Of a stretch of 44,479 nucleotides of DNA, positions 34,669-44,050 are shown one piece after another. Position numbers and translations under genes: made by a program. This DNA comes from Anaerolineae bacterium. GTDB lineage: Bacteria > Chloroflexota > Anaerolineae > Aggregatilineales > J027. The notes below the pieces were generated by a model. The model was not told where the DNA came from. It searched no databases and was given only the letters and a program-made list of their open reading frames with translations. The DNA lies in contig JAJTXY010000035.1 of NCBI GenBank assembly GCA_021463865.1, forward strand, positions 1 to 44,479, in the 5' to 3' direction. Position 1 is the first letter of the stretch, and each line of letters opens with the position of its first letter.

Positions 34669-35718
34669 TTAAACGAAATAGCGATAAAGCAACTTGCCTG
34701 CATTTTCAGTTACAGAATCCGGGACTTGGGGGTGTGTTAGCAGGTCTGTTAAATGACCAAGTGTCGAACTGGTTTCTTTATCTCGTGGGTGGTCAACATA
34801 ACCTGTCGGCGTATATTTTAGGAAAGAAATCAGTTTTTCATTGTCGGCAAATTTGCGTTTATAGCGGATTAACCCCTCTTGGTCGAGATCGCTCGCCCCA
34901 AAGTCCATAAAACGGTAGCCATTTTCCTTTGCATATCGAATGCCTTCCCACACCAGTAAATCGGTGGGGCGCTTATCCAAAAAGTCGAAGTCTGAGGCGC
35001 TGAATTTGTAGGTGAGTGTGTCTTTCCATCCCAGATAAAGCACTGACCCGATCACTTGCCCTTCTAGTTCCGCTAGGAGTAGTGCGCCGCGTCCTTTATC
35101 GACAAATCTGACCTTTAAGGCTTCGAAAAAGGCAAATGGTTGCGCCAGCAGTTGATACTTCGATTTTCGTATTCTTAGGTGAAGGGTGAAAAACGCACGC
35201 CAATCACTCAGGGTCTCGGCAGGGCGTACCGTTACCCCCATGCGCTGTGCTTTCTTGATGGCACGACGGGCGGACGATTCAATGTTGTGCCAAAGCGTGT
35301 CTAAATCTGGCTCAACATTTAGCCCGTGCCACATGGTCTGTTTGGTGATGGTTAGGCGGGGGTCATCGAGGGGGATTTCGTTGTGAAGGCAGCGAATATG
35401 AAAGGGCACATTGTCGGCGAATACAGAGTCACTCAAGGTTTGCCAAGCCTTCGAATCGGCGACGATGGGGTCGGTAAAATCGCAGAAGGGGAAGGATACG
35501 AGCCGATGACCGCGAATGTCGGTAATGTTGCATAAATGGAGACCCGCTATTGGTGTCTCTGAACCGTTAAGCAAAATATAGGCAGTGGGTTGGAATCCAT
35601 AACACTCGCTGACAGACTCGATCCAATCAATCGAATGAAAAACGCTGCCTAAGTCATGGCTGTGAACAAGGTTTTTCCAAGCTAAATCTGTTAAAGGATT
35701 TACACGTAACATTTGCAT
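34669..35718 (-). CDS. FemAB/GNAT-fold acyltransferase-like protein
   Basis: 349 residues with two GNAT-like halves, as in FemAB peptidoglycan-bridge enzymes and the BioF2/GNAT_6 group: FHSIDWIESVSECYG (about 27-41), ARRAIKKAQRMGVTVRPAET (about 152-171) and the second half with GSVLYLGWKDTLTYKFSASD, RPTDLLVWEGIRYAKENGY and FMDFGASD. Homologs are found in exopolysaccharide and peptidoglycan loci and use aminoacyl-tRNA or acyl-CoA donors. The substrate is not predictable. It starts 5' of the alcohol dehydrogenase with an 81-base gap holding no gene. Confidence 0.78.
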   Translation of the reverse strand: MQMLRVNPLTDLAWKNLVHSHDLGSVFHSIDWIESVSECYGFQPTAYILLNGSETPIAGLHLCNITDIRGHRLVSFPFCDFTDPIVADSKAWQTLSDSVFADNVPFHIRCLHNEIPLDDPRLTITKQTMWHGLNVEPDLDTLWHNIESSARRAIKKAQRMGVTVRPAETLSDWRAFFTLHLRIRKSKYQLLAQPFAFFEALKVRFVDKGRGALLLAELEGQVIGSVLYLGWKDTLTYKFSASDFDFLDKRPTDLLVWEGIRYAKENGYRFMDFGASDLDQEGLIRYKRKFADNEKLISFLKYTPTGYVDHPRDKETSSTLGHLTDLLTHPQVPDSVTENAGKLLYRYFV

Positions 35719-36037
35719 TTTGGTTATGTTTCCCGGCTACGAAGGCGTGCAATAAAGATCAATCCGTTATTAAAACTACCATTATATCATGACCCATACT
35801 TACCTGTTACTAAAGACAGAGTGGAGTTTTGCACCTAAAATGGCTTAACCCAATGGTTATTTGAAAAATCCTTTGAATTATTCCCACCAATGCAAGGAAT
35901 TGTTACTTGATGAAGTGTTGAGAGCTTTAGTAAATACTTAAAATGTACGTTCGGCAGGCTGAGAAATCGGGCCGAGCACCTGCCATTGATTTTGTGGAGT
36001 TATTTGGGATTAATCTTCTGTCCGCATGAACACCACT
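35719..36037. other. intergenic region with an unassigned inverted repeat
   Basis: 319 bases between the FemAB-like start and the GH127 stop. No coding frame is credible. GGCAGG (35953-35958) and CCTGCC (35979-35984) form an inverted repeat with a smaller TCGGC/GCCGA pair overlapping the outer arm, but no T run follows on either strand. It may be a structured 3' end of the GH127 mRNA. Confidence 0.5.
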
Positions 36038-37975
36038 TTATGATTTAAGCAGCCAAACACGCATTTCGCCGAGTTGACGATTTGCCCAAAAACAGTAGGG
36101 AATCGCTTTAAAGGTGAAAGGCGTTGGGGGAATTTTTCGCACGGATTCCGCTACATATAATTCGCTGCCCCATTGAGAAGGATCGGCCCGCAGCGCTTCA
36201 CCGCTGATTGTCCCAACGCCACCAAACAGGTTGCTATCAAAGTCATAAGTAAGGCGAGCCTCGGACGGCAAAGCGACGTTTGCCAGTGCTGCGCCGTTAT
36301 CCACTTCTTCCAGACAATACACAATTGGCCCACATTGGAGGGCAACACGCCCAGCATCTTGGCGCACCTGTGGATGCGACACTATCCGTTCGATAGGCAT
36401 CGCAAATGTGACCGTCACCGTGTCCCCCGTCTGCCACTCCCGCTCAATGACGACATAGCCGCGTTCAGGTTCTCTTGATATGCCAACGCCGTTGAGTTCG
36501 ATCCGAAAGTCATGGCACCAGCGTGGGATGCGTAGTGCCAGTTCAAAGCGTGTCGGGTGTGCCGTTGTGATAGTGAGATGAACATCGCCATTCCAAGGAT
36601 AGTCCGTCTGCTGTTCAATTTGTACTGGGTTTCCACCAACCAATACTTGAGCACGATTTTGATTGTAGAGATGAACATACACTCTTGTTGGAGTCGCCGA
36701 ATAGAAATATCCGCCAACGGATGCCACCAAGCGGGCCAGATTTGAGGGACAGCAAGCGACATCGAACCATTCCGTGCGATGGTGGTGGGGGCCAGTCGTG
36801 ACGCTGTGCCAGTGCCCATAGGGACTCACATTTGGGTACGACGACAGTGGGTTAGCTTGGAAAAAAAGTGACCCTTCATAGGATACCCCACTCAGCATCG
36901 CGTTGTACAAAGCCCGTTCCATCACATCTATATAGCGACTGTCTGGGTCAAGAGTGAACATACGTTGTGCCCAATAGACCAATGCAATCGAGGCGCATGT
37001 TTCGCTATAGGCTGTCTCATTCGGCAGGTCATAGGGAAAGGTGAACCCTTCGTTGGTATGTGTTGATCCCACCCCGCCCGTAATGTATAACATGTGCTGA
37101 GTCAGGTCATCCCACAAGGTGTGCAAAACGTCCAGTAATGCATCATCCCCTGTCTCTAGGGCAATGTCGGCAACACCGGAGTATAGATAGAGCGCACGGA
37201 CGGAGTGGCCTGTCACGGTGTTCTGCTCGCGGATTGGCTGATGGGCTTGGTAGTAGGCGAAAGTCTTGGCCCAAAAGTTGTATGGGTCTTCACCTCGTTC
37301 AAGCGCTTCTTGGTGATAGTAATGGGGCTGCTGTCCACGCTCGTCAATGAAATATTTGGATAGCTTGAGGTAACGCGGTTCGCCCGTCGCATGGAATAAC
37401 CGCACCAGTGCCAACTCTAGTTCAGGATGACCGGGATAGCCGCGTTTTTGTCCTTCATTAGGGCCAAAGGTCGTGTCAATATGATCGGCATAGCGGCATA
37501 AGATGTCGAGCAGTTTGCGCTTACCTGTCGCTTGGGAATATGTGACTGCGGCTTCGATGAGATGACCAGCGCAGTACAATTCATGCTGGTCACGCAGATT
37601 GCACCAACGATTTTCTGGCTCGACTGCTATGAAATGACTGTTAGCATAACCATCCGGTAGTTGGGCTTTCTCAATCAGATTGACAACTTCATCCACTTGA
37701 CGCTCGAATTCAGCATTAGGATGAGTCGCTAGGCTGTAACCGACGGCTTCCATCCATTTGGCTGTATCCGAATCCCAAAAAATATGCGGTTCAGGTTGTT
37801 TTCCCGGCTTCCAGTCGAGCTTCCAAGCATCGAGCCGTCCGGTGATTTTGGTCTGATGATAAACGGCTGGAATCGTCCGTTCGCGGTTGGTGGTCTGTCG
37901 TTCGCCCCAGAACCCGCCATCAATCTGAACATCATGCCAAGCAAGATTTTTGGGAGATTGCAGTTTATTAATCAA
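36038..37975 (-). CDS. GH127-family beta-L-arabinofuranosidase-like protein
   Basis: 645 residues, typical for GH127 (DUF1680). Signatures: DGGFWGERQTTNRERTIPAV near the N-terminus, HIFWDSDTAKWMEAVGYSL, LPDGYANSHF, HELYCAGHLIEAA, YITGGVGSTHTNEGF, NETAYSETCASIALVYW (about 318-335) and VACCPSNLARLV (about 402-413). In the characterised HypBA1 enzyme the paired Cys residues and the Glu/Cys of the ETC motif bind zinc and supply the Cys nucleophile; all are present here. The family releases L-arabinofuranose from plant hydroxyproline-linked or other arabinans. No signal peptide. The start is a TTG with a poor ribosome site; an in-frame stop lies not far upstream. Confidence 0.92.
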   Translation of the reverse strand: MINKLQSPKNLAWHDVQIDGGFWGERQTTNRERTIPAVYHQTKITGRLDAWKLDWKPGKQPEPHIFWDSDTAKWMEAVGYSLATHPNAEFERQVDEVVNLIEKAQLPDGYANSHFIAVEPENRWCNLRDQHELYCAGHLIEAAVTYSQATGKRKLLDILCRYADHIDTTFGPNEGQKRGYPGHPELELALVRLFHATGEPRYLKLSKYFIDERGQQPHYYHQEALERGEDPYNFWAKTFAYYQAHQPIREQNTVTGHSVRALYLYSGVADIALETGDDALLDVLHTLWDDLTQHMLYITGGVGSTHTNEGFTFPYDLPNETAYSETCASIALVYWAQRMFTLDPDSRYIDVMERALYNAMLSGVSYEGSLFFQANPLSSYPNVSPYGHWHSVTTGPHHHRTEWFDVACCPSNLARLVASVGGYFYSATPTRVYVHLYNQNRAQVLVGGNPVQIEQQTDYPWNGDVHLTITTAHPTRFELALRIPRWCHDFRIELNGVGISREPERGYVVIEREWQTGDTVTVTFAMPIERIVSHPQVRQDAGRVALQCGPIVYCLEEVDNGAALANVALPSEARLTYDFDSNLFGGVGTISGEALRADPSQWGSELYVAESVRKIPPTPFTFKAIPYCFWANRQLGEMRVWLLKS

Positions 37976-38120
37976 CTTTCGAGGCCCTATCCGTTAAGCT
38001 AATAGATGGCGATATTGAGTGCAGCGTTTTTGAAGTATACAGATAGGGTTGGTTTAGGCCAATGTCAATAGTATTGAGGATGGGGTTTAGAGTGGGAGAA
38101 GCGTTTGGGGTGATGAATTG

Positions 38121-38193
<73 letters not shown>

Positions 38194-38230
38194 ATTTATT
38201 TAGGATTGTATCAGTCTGCCGCGCCGCCTG

Positions 38231-39019
38231 TCAAGACGTGCGGGGTGGGCCGGGGAAAAAGGCATTCGTGGACTGCACATAGTCGCGGTATTGTGGTTTG
38301 GTCTCGACCAACGTTTTTTCGAGCATCGCCACGCCGGAAACTTTCATCAGCAAGAAAGTCATGAACGCGGGGGCGTAGACCGTCAAAAAGCCGTAGGGGG
38401 TGGTGAGGGCGATTAGAAAATAACCCCACCACAGGGTCGCATCGCCAAAATAATTGGGATGGCGGGTATAACGCCATAGGCCAGTGTTGAGTACCTTGCC
38501 TTTGTTGGCAGAGTTGGCTTTAAAGACCATCAACTGCCAATCGCCCACTGCCTCAAAGAAAAAGCCGATACCCCACACCGCCAGCCCTAAAAAGTCCAAA
38601 ATTGTCAGATGGTCGGGGGTGTCGTGATATTGCGCGGCAAGGAGTGGGGTTGAGATGAGCCACAGAATTACACCTTGCAAGAGGAATACCTGCAAATAGC
38701 TACGCCACCACCATTTTTCGGCATATTGACGCCGCCAATTGGCATAACGGAAATCTTCACCCTTGCCGATGTTGCGTCGGCCAATATGGGCTGAGAGCCG
38801 AATGCCCCAAATGGAGACAAGGGCCAACACCAAAAATTGACGACCTGTGTAGCCATCATTGCTGGATAGGAAATAGACACTGGTCGCCAGCACAAAGCCC
38901 AGTCCCCAGAAAATATCAATGATGCTGGCGTTTTTGATGGCTAGGCTGACGAGCCACAGCAGGGTGACATAGACCCCAATGATAAGTCCGCCAAGTGCAA
39001 AAATCTCGAAAAAAGACAT
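38231..39019 (-). CDS. DUF1295 membrane protein (steroid 5-alpha-reductase/ICMT-like fold)
   Basis: 262 residues with about six hydrophobic helices. The C-terminal motif GLWRYTRHPNYFGDATLWWG (about 185-204) is the conserved cofactor-binding RHPNYFG of DUF1295 and of the isoprenylcysteine methyltransferase/sterol reductase fold. Members are putative NADPH-dependent reductases of lipids; the substrate is unknown. The ATG at 39019 is preferred: GGAGAGGA lies 5 bases upstream, and that same sequence would be coding if the GTG at 39034 were used. Confidence 0.85.
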   Translation of the reverse strand: MSFFEIFALGGLIIGVYVTLLWLVSLAIKNASIIDIFWGLGFVLATSVYFLSSNDGYTGRQFLVLALVSIWGIRLSAHIGRRNIGKGEDFRYANWRRQYAEKWWWRSYLQVFLLQGVILWLISTPLLAAQYHDTPDHLTILDFLGLAVWGIGFFFEAVGDWQLMVFKANSANKGKVLNTGLWRYTRHPNYFGDATLWWGYFLIALTTPYGFLTVYAPAFMTFLLMKVSGVAMLEKTLVETKPQYRDYVQSTNAFFPGPPRTS

Positions 39020-39224
39020 AGGTATCCTCTCCACTTAGGTGAAGGCATTATAACAAGCGTTTGGGCAAGGGCAAGCATGGTTGGGATTCTCAGATGCGGT
39101 TAATCTCCTGTAAGATAGAGTGTGCCGGGGAATATACCCCTGAATCGTCACGGGTTCGGTGGGGTTACTTTAAAACAAACAATAGAACAACCACACATGC
39201 AGCGGTTTGGAGTGTAATTTCGAT

Positions 39225-40001
39225 ATGTCAGATTTCATTTATGGACGTTGGCCCGTGTTAGAAACTTTGCGGGCAGGACGGCGGCAGTTTCAGCAAGTGC
39301 TGATTGCTGAGGGCACAGAAGAGAAAAATATCATCACCGACATCATCAACACAGCACAGGCCAAAGGGGTAGAAGTACGCCGTGTGCCCCGTCGGATTGT
39401 GGATGATTTGGCAACGAACGAGGGTAATCATCAAGGAGTGGTTTTGCGGACAGCGGGCTATCCTTATGTCGAGCTTGAAGATATTTTTGAGGTCGCCAAA
39501 CAGCGGGATGAAAAGCCATTTATTCTGCTGCTGGATTTGCTCAAAGACCCGCAAAATGTTGGGGTGCTGCTGCGAGTGGCGGATGCGGTGGGGGTACATG
39601 GCGTGATTATGCAGGTCAAACGTAGCGTGGCGGTGACTCCGGCGGTGGTAGCGGCTTCATCCGGTGCGGTGGAGCATTTGCGGGTGTCACAGGTGACGAA
39701 TCTGGTTAACACGATGAAAAAATTGCAGGAAGAAAATGTCTGGTTGGTCGGTCTTGATATTGGCCCGAATGTCAAACCACTCGATAAGGTGGATTTGGAC
39801 ATGAGTTTGGGGTTGGTGTTGGGTAGTGAGGGGGAAGGCTTACGCCGCTTGGTGCGGGAGACATGTGATTTGCTGGTGACACTACCAATGCGTGGTTCGG
39901 TTGAAAGCCTGAACGTGGCGACAGTGGGGGCAGTGGCGGTCTACGCGGCATGGCAGGCACGCGGTTGGCAAGGATGGAAGCAGCCACAAGCCGCTGAATA
40001 A
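39225..40001 (+). CDS. rlmB: TrmH-family rRNA 2'-O-methyltransferase, RlmB type
   Basis: 258 residues from the ATG at 39225; a TTG at 39207 would add six residues. The N-terminal substrate-binding domain (FIYGRWPVLETLRAGRRQF...NEGNHQGVVL) is followed by the SPOUT methyltransferase domain with its three motifs: LKDPQNVGVLLRVADAVG (about 108-125), LGLVLGSEGEGLRRLV (about 200) and LPMRGSVESLNVATVGA (about 224-240), which form the S-adenosylmethionine-binding trefoil knot. The closest known function is methylation of G2251 in 23S rRNA, but TrmH-type paralogs are hard to separate by eye. Confidence 0.9.
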   Translation: MSDFIYGRWPVLETLRAGRRQFQQVLIAEGTEEKNIITDIINTAQAKGVEVRRVPRRIVDDLATNEGNHQGVVLRTAGYPYVELEDIFEVAKQRDEKPFILLLDLLKDPQNVGVLLRVADAVGVHGVIMQVKRSVAVTPAVVAASSGAVEHLRVSQVTNLVNTMKKLQEENVWLVGLDIGPNVKPLDKVDLDMSLGLVLGSEGEGLRRLVRETCDLLVTLPMRGSVESLNVATVGAVAVYAAWQARGWQGWKQPQAAE

Positions 40002-40035
40002 ATCCGTCAAAAGCCTCATTGGAACTTTTCATCAC

Positions 40036-40075
40036 AAAGTGGCATCCTTATAGAGCAGATGGGAATGCCACTTTT
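40036..40075 (+). terminator. Rho-independent terminator after the rRNA methyltransferase gene
   Basis: AAAGTGGCAT (40036-40045) pairs with ATGCCACTTT (40065-40074), with a 19-base loop and a following TTTTTG. It sits just upstream of the beta-propeller gene. Confidence 0.85.
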
Positions 40076-40096
40076 TGTTTTTGAGGAAGGGAAACT

Positions 40097-41407
40097 ATGC
40101 TACGCTCACTTCTATTGCTGTTAGCCAGTTTGTGCGGCTTAACAAGCCTTATTCCTACATTGACCCCTAATAATCCGACAGCCCCTCATCAAGTCACCAC
40201 TCCGCCCATCTTGGAATTTGTGGAATATCAAAGACTAGATGAACTGGGTGACACCCGGAATATGACGATTTCGCCGGACGGGTCGAAATTGGTGTGGCCC
40301 GACGACACATCTTTTTGTATTTACGAAATTGCTTCGGCGACAACCGAGTGTGTTTCCACTGGTGACGTGACTGTGCGTGTGATGACGGGTTTTACTTGGT
40401 CGCCAGATAGCCGTTATCTCGCCTTTCACGAGGATCTATTTCTACGGTTTTACGAAAGTGACCTCTGGGTGTTTGATTTTGAAACGCGGCAGTTGGTCAA
40501 CCTAACGGATGATGGGATCATTGACGATGCTCTTCCAGATGACGGTGTTACGTTGGAGTTGGACTATGCGCCTGTTTGGGGGGCAAACGATATTCTCTAC
40601 TTCTTCCGTACCGCTTATGGGCAAGATGTCCCTGTACCCTTTAATCTCTATCGGTTCACTTTGGCGAATGGGCTGGAAAACGCTGATGATCCCATATTGT
40701 TGTCTAATTTGACTTATGTAAAAGATGAACCTTTTGCTGTCTACGGCGCTAGGGCGGATGTATTGGACGGCAGCGTGTCTCTATCCCCCGATGGTCAAAA
40801 TCTGGCTTTTTTGGTGCGTCCATCTGATGCGAACAAAGACCAAAGTATTTGGGTTGTGGATGTTGTAAGTGGTGAGGCACGCCAAGTCGCTACTTTATCG
40901 GATTTAGTTCAGTTCGGCATTCCGGCATGGAGTGAAATTGATCTTTTTCTGAGTGGGCTTGGTTGGAGTGGGGATAGTCAATATTTGGTGGCAACCACAT
41001 TTTCGCCCACTCAAATTGCATCGGCTGAACCGACCTATGCGATTCATGTAAATAGCGGTGAATCCATGACCTTGATTGATTTTAGTAGTGTGCCAGATCA
41101 ACAGAGTTTTGTGGAGCGTGCTGGCATAACCGATCAGGTTGCAGGCCGATATGATACCATTCGGGCGGGGATAGTAACACCAGATGGTAGTTATATGATA
41201 TATTTCAATTTTAATAGCAGTGATGCTGGCGTCTCGGCGTTGCCATTGCTGCCTCCCAATAATTCAAATACTCCACTGAGGTTGTTTAATTTTCCAGCGG
41301 GTGAATCTTCAGGGCCAATGCCGATGTTCCAATCCACAGCAGGGGACGACGGCGAGTATGTGCGTGTATTGATGTTTGGGTATATGTTCACTTTTGCTAA
41401 ACGCTAA
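40097..41407 (+). CDS. secreted beta-propeller (TolB/WD40-like) protein
   Basis: 436 residues. A signal peptide (MLRSLLLLLASLCGLTSL) is followed by repeated PD40/TolB-type blades: ISPDGSKLVWPDD (about 55-67), TWSPDSRYLAFHED (about 98-111), LSPDGQNLAFLV (about 233-244) and GWSGDSQYLVATT. Such propellers bind proteins or ligands outside the cytoplasm; no enzyme domain is attached. GAGGAAGGG lies 5 bases before the ATG. No lipobox is seen at the usual place. The function is unknown. Confidence 0.82.
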   Translation: MLRSLLLLLASLCGLTSLIPTLTPNNPTAPHQVTTPPILEFVEYQRLDELGDTRNMTISPDGSKLVWPDDTSFCIYEIASATTECVSTGDVTVRVMTGFTWSPDSRYLAFHEDLFLRFYESDLWVFDFETRQLVNLTDDGIIDDALPDDGVTLELDYAPVWGANDILYFFRTAYGQDVPVPFNLYRFTLANGLENADDPILLSNLTYVKDEPFAVYGARADVLDGSVSLSPDGQNLAFLVRPSDANKDQSIWVVDVVSGEARQVATLSDLVQFGIPAWSEIDLFLSGLGWSGDSQYLVATTFSPTQIASAEPTYAIHVNSGESMTLIDFSSVPDQQSFVERAGITDQVAGRYDTIRAGIVTPDGSYMIYFNFNSSDAGVSALPLLPPNNSNTPLRLFNFPAGESSGPMPMFQSTAGDDGEYVRVLMFGYMFTFAKR

Positions 41408-41469
41408 CGGAAAGGACGGTTCGTGAAGAAAATTGTCTCACGTTCAAACGCGACTATGAGGGCACGCGG

Positions 41470-42003
41470 TTGGTTTATGATGAAGTGGTTGAGGGCGCTG
41501 AGTGGGTAATTGCAGGCGAAGGTACACCCACCCCTAAATGGGATGGGACGTCGTGCCTGATTCAAGATGGGGTGCTGTACAAACGCTATGATGCTAAAAA
41601 GGGCAAGAACCCACCGGAAGGATTTGTATCGGCCCAAGACCCCGACCCGATTACAGGTCATTGGCCCGGATGGTTGGCAGTTGACGCCCGTAAGCCCGAT
41701 GATAAATGGCATTGGGAGGCGTGGAATCACTTGCTGGCGACGACATCACCCGATGAACGTGAGGGGACGTATGAATTAATTGGGCCAAAGGTGCAGGGCA
41801 ATCCCTATAAATTGAATCAGCATCAATTGGTACGGCATGGCGACCCGCTGTTTGTGGTGTGGGAGACCGAGCCACCCCGCGATTTTGAGGGGCTGAAACT
41901 GTGGTTAGGGGAACACAAAGTTGAGGGGATTGTGTGGCATCACCCCGATGGTCGTATGGTCAAAATCAAGCGCCGCGATTTTGGCTATAAGTGGCCTGAA
42001 TAG
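41470..42003 (+). CDS. RNA ligase of the RLIG1 (C12orf29/DUF5565) family, 5' end disturbed
   Basis: 177 residues from the TTG at 41470. The nucleotidyltransferase motif I is PKWDGTSC with the adenylated Lys at residue 23. Then come the family block GHWPGWLAVDA, TYELIGPKVQGNPY (motif IIIa-like), EGIVWHHPDGRMV (motif IV) and KIKRRDFG (motif V). These match human RLIG1, an ATP-dependent 5'-phosphate/3'-hydroxyl RNA ligase, motif by motif as I recall it. The frame stays open upstream of 41470 (FKRDYEGTR) with no start codon. A GTG at 41423 with AAAGGA upstream encodes MKKIVS but is off by one base. This points to a one-base loss near 41441, or a sequencing error. The catalytic core is intact. Confidence 0.82.
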   Translation: MVYDEVVEGAEWVIAGEGTPTPKWDGTSCLIQDGVLYKRYDAKKGKNPPEGFVSAQDPDPITGHWPGWLAVDARKPDDKWHWEAWNHLLATTSPDEREGTYELIGPKVQGNPYKLNQHQLVRHGDPLFVVWETEPPRDFEGLKLWLGEHKVEGIVWHHPDGRMVKIKRRDFGYKWPE

Positions 42004-42011
42004 GTGCTAAA

Positions 42012-42036
42012 AGGGCAGACTATAAAAACCTGCCCT
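42012..42036. terminator. terminator between the RNA ligase gene and htpG
   Basis: AGGGCAG (42012-42018) and CTGCCCT (42030-42036) form a 7-bp stem. On the reverse strand TTTT follows, serving htpG; on the forward strand the T run is poor. Confidence 0.65.
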
Positions 42037-42051
42037 CTTCAAAAATATCCT

Positions 42052-43932
42052 CTAATCGGAATGACGACCTGTGGCGGCTTCCATCAAGGCTTGAATCCGG
42101 CTGACCATCTCAGCGGGATTGGGATGAAGGCCATCCAACAAGAGCGCATTTTCATAAATTTGCTCAACGGTGACCTCGACCAATGGATTTTCGGCATCAG
42201 CCTGCATCAAATTGGCTAAGTTGTGCATCAGGGTATGGCGTGGGTTGAGTTCCAAAATCTTGCGTGGAACTTCATAATCACGCTCTAACATGCGATAGAC
42301 GCGCTGGGTGTGGCGGTCTAGCGTGCCTTCGGGGGATACCAAGCGGGCCGGATTGTTACCCGTCAACACCTTGCTAATGCGGACGGACTGTACTCGATCT
42401 CCTAGAATATCGGCAAAGCGACTGCGGACACCTTCCAGCGAATCCTCTTCTAACGGCTCATTGGCAGTTTCTGGTTCTTGGGGTGAGCCAATTGCGGAGA
42501 GGTCGAGGCTTTCATCATCCACATTGCGGAGTTTGTGACCGTTAAATTCGAAGAGCGAGTTAATCAAAAAGCTGTCTACTGTCTCGGTGAAATACAACAC
42601 TTCGATACCCCGTTCACGGAAGGGGTCGAGGTGGGGGCTACGTGAAGCGACAGATTTGCTATCCCCTAGTACATAATAAATCTCCTGCTGATTTTCGACT
42701 TCCTGCATCCGTTCAACATAGTCTTGCAGGCTAGTGAGGGTATCTTCACTGCGGGTACTGTAGAAACGCAGGAGGGCCTGTAGACGATCACGGTTGTCGG
42801 GGTCGGCAATCATGCCCTGTTTCAAAAATGGGCCAAATTCTGCCCAAAATGCGGCGTATTTTTCGAGATCATTTTTGGCGAGGTCGTTCAGATAACGCAG
42901 GATACGTCCGGTGATGGCCTTCTTTAACCCAGCCATGAGCTTATTGGCCTGCACGGTTTCACGCGAGACATTCAGCGGTAGGTCTTCGCTATCTACCACC
43001 CCCTGCACAAAATAGAGATATTCGGGCAGCAAATCGGTGCAGTAGTCTTGGATCAGAACCTTGCGGGCGTATAGCTGCAAGCCGGGTTCTTTCCGCAGAC
43101 TGAACATACTGCGTTCGGCTTTGGCGGGCAGATAGAGCAGGGCATAGTATTGCACCGGGGCATCGGTGGAGGTATGGATATGGGCCAATGGTGCTTCAAA
43201 ATCCATCGTCAGGGCGCGATAGAAATTGTGGTAATCTTCGTCGCTGACTTCGCTGGCAGGTCGCCGCCAGATCGCTTGACGAGCATTGACAGGTTCTTCG
43301 CTCTCACCGATATAGATGGGGAAGGCGATGTAATTGGAATGGGTCTGGATGATTTTGCGGAGGGTGTATTCTTTCAAAAAGTCCTTCGCGTCGTCTTTTA
43401 GCTTGAGGACGACCTCTGTACCACGAACATCCTTGTCGCCTTCTTCGATTTCATAGGATTCTTCACCACGAGAAATCCAGCGATAGGCCTGTGAATCCGG
43501 TTGATAAGACAGGGTGTTGACGGTGACCTCATCCGCGACCATAAAAATACTGTAGAAGCCGACACCGAATTGCCCAATCAAATCCGTCGCAATGTGCCCG
43601 TTGGTGGATTTGGCCTGCTCCAAAAATGCCCGTACCCCGCTTTTAGAAATCGTACCCAGATTCTCGATCAGTTCTTGGCGGGTCATGCCGACACCCGTAT
43701 CGCGGATGGTGAGTGTGCCCGCCTCTTCATTGGCTTCGATTTCAATAGCAAGTTGGGCGTCTACGTCGCGTACATCGCGGTTGGTCAATAATTCAAACTG
43801 CATCCGATTAAGTGCATCGGAAGCGTTTGAGACTAGTTCCCGCAGGAAGATTTCGCGTTCGGTATAGAGGGAATGCACCAGTGTATACAATAATTGGCGG
43901 ATTTCCGCCTGAAAGGTAAATGACTCGGCCAT
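42052..43932 (-). CDS. htpG: chaperone HtpG (bacterial Hsp90)
   Basis: 626 residues, the same size as E. coli HtpG. The GHKL ATPase motifs are present: ELVSNASDALNRMQFE (about residues 30-45), DTGVGMTRQELIENLGTISK (about 77-96), GQFGVGFYSIFMV (about 115-127) and RGTEVVLKL (about 168). The middle domain contains SRETVQANKLM, and the C-terminal dimerisation part ends in a short tail without the eukaryotic MEEVD. It is an ATP-driven dimeric chaperone of the cytoplasm, usually heat-induced; no CIRCE-type operator was seen upstream. GGTAGGG precedes the ATG. Confidence 0.97.
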   Translation of the reverse strand: MAESFTFQAEIRQLLYTLVHSLYTEREIFLRELVSNASDALNRMQFELLTNRDVRDVDAQLAIEIEANEEAGTLTIRDTGVGMTRQELIENLGTISKSGVRAFLEQAKSTNGHIATDLIGQFGVGFYSIFMVADEVTVNTLSYQPDSQAYRWISRGEESYEIEEGDKDVRGTEVVLKLKDDAKDFLKEYTLRKIIQTHSNYIAFPIYIGESEEPVNARQAIWRRPASEVSDEDYHNFYRALTMDFEAPLAHIHTSTDAPVQYYALLYLPAKAERSMFSLRKEPGLQLYARKVLIQDYCTDLLPEYLYFVQGVVDSEDLPLNVSRETVQANKLMAGLKKAITGRILRYLNDLAKNDLEKYAAFWAEFGPFLKQGMIADPDNRDRLQALLRFYSTRSEDTLTSLQDYVERMQEVENQQEIYYVLGDSKSVASRSPHLDPFRERGIEVLYFTETVDSFLINSLFEFNGHKLRNVDDESLDLSAIGSPQEPETANEPLEEDSLEGVRSRFADILGDRVQSVRISKVLTGNNPARLVSPEGTLDRHTQRVYRMLERDYEVPRKILELNPRHTLMHNLANLMQADAENPLVEVTVEQIYENALLLDGLHPNPAEMVSRIQALMEAATGRHSD

Positions 43933-44050
43933 AAAAACCCTACCTCTTGAATTGACATTCGCATTTTTGTTCAGGAATTTTCAGCCCAACACTGTACCGC
44001 ATGAGTGTAGGAATTACGTTGGAGGCGAACAAAATTTTTGGCAGATTTCC

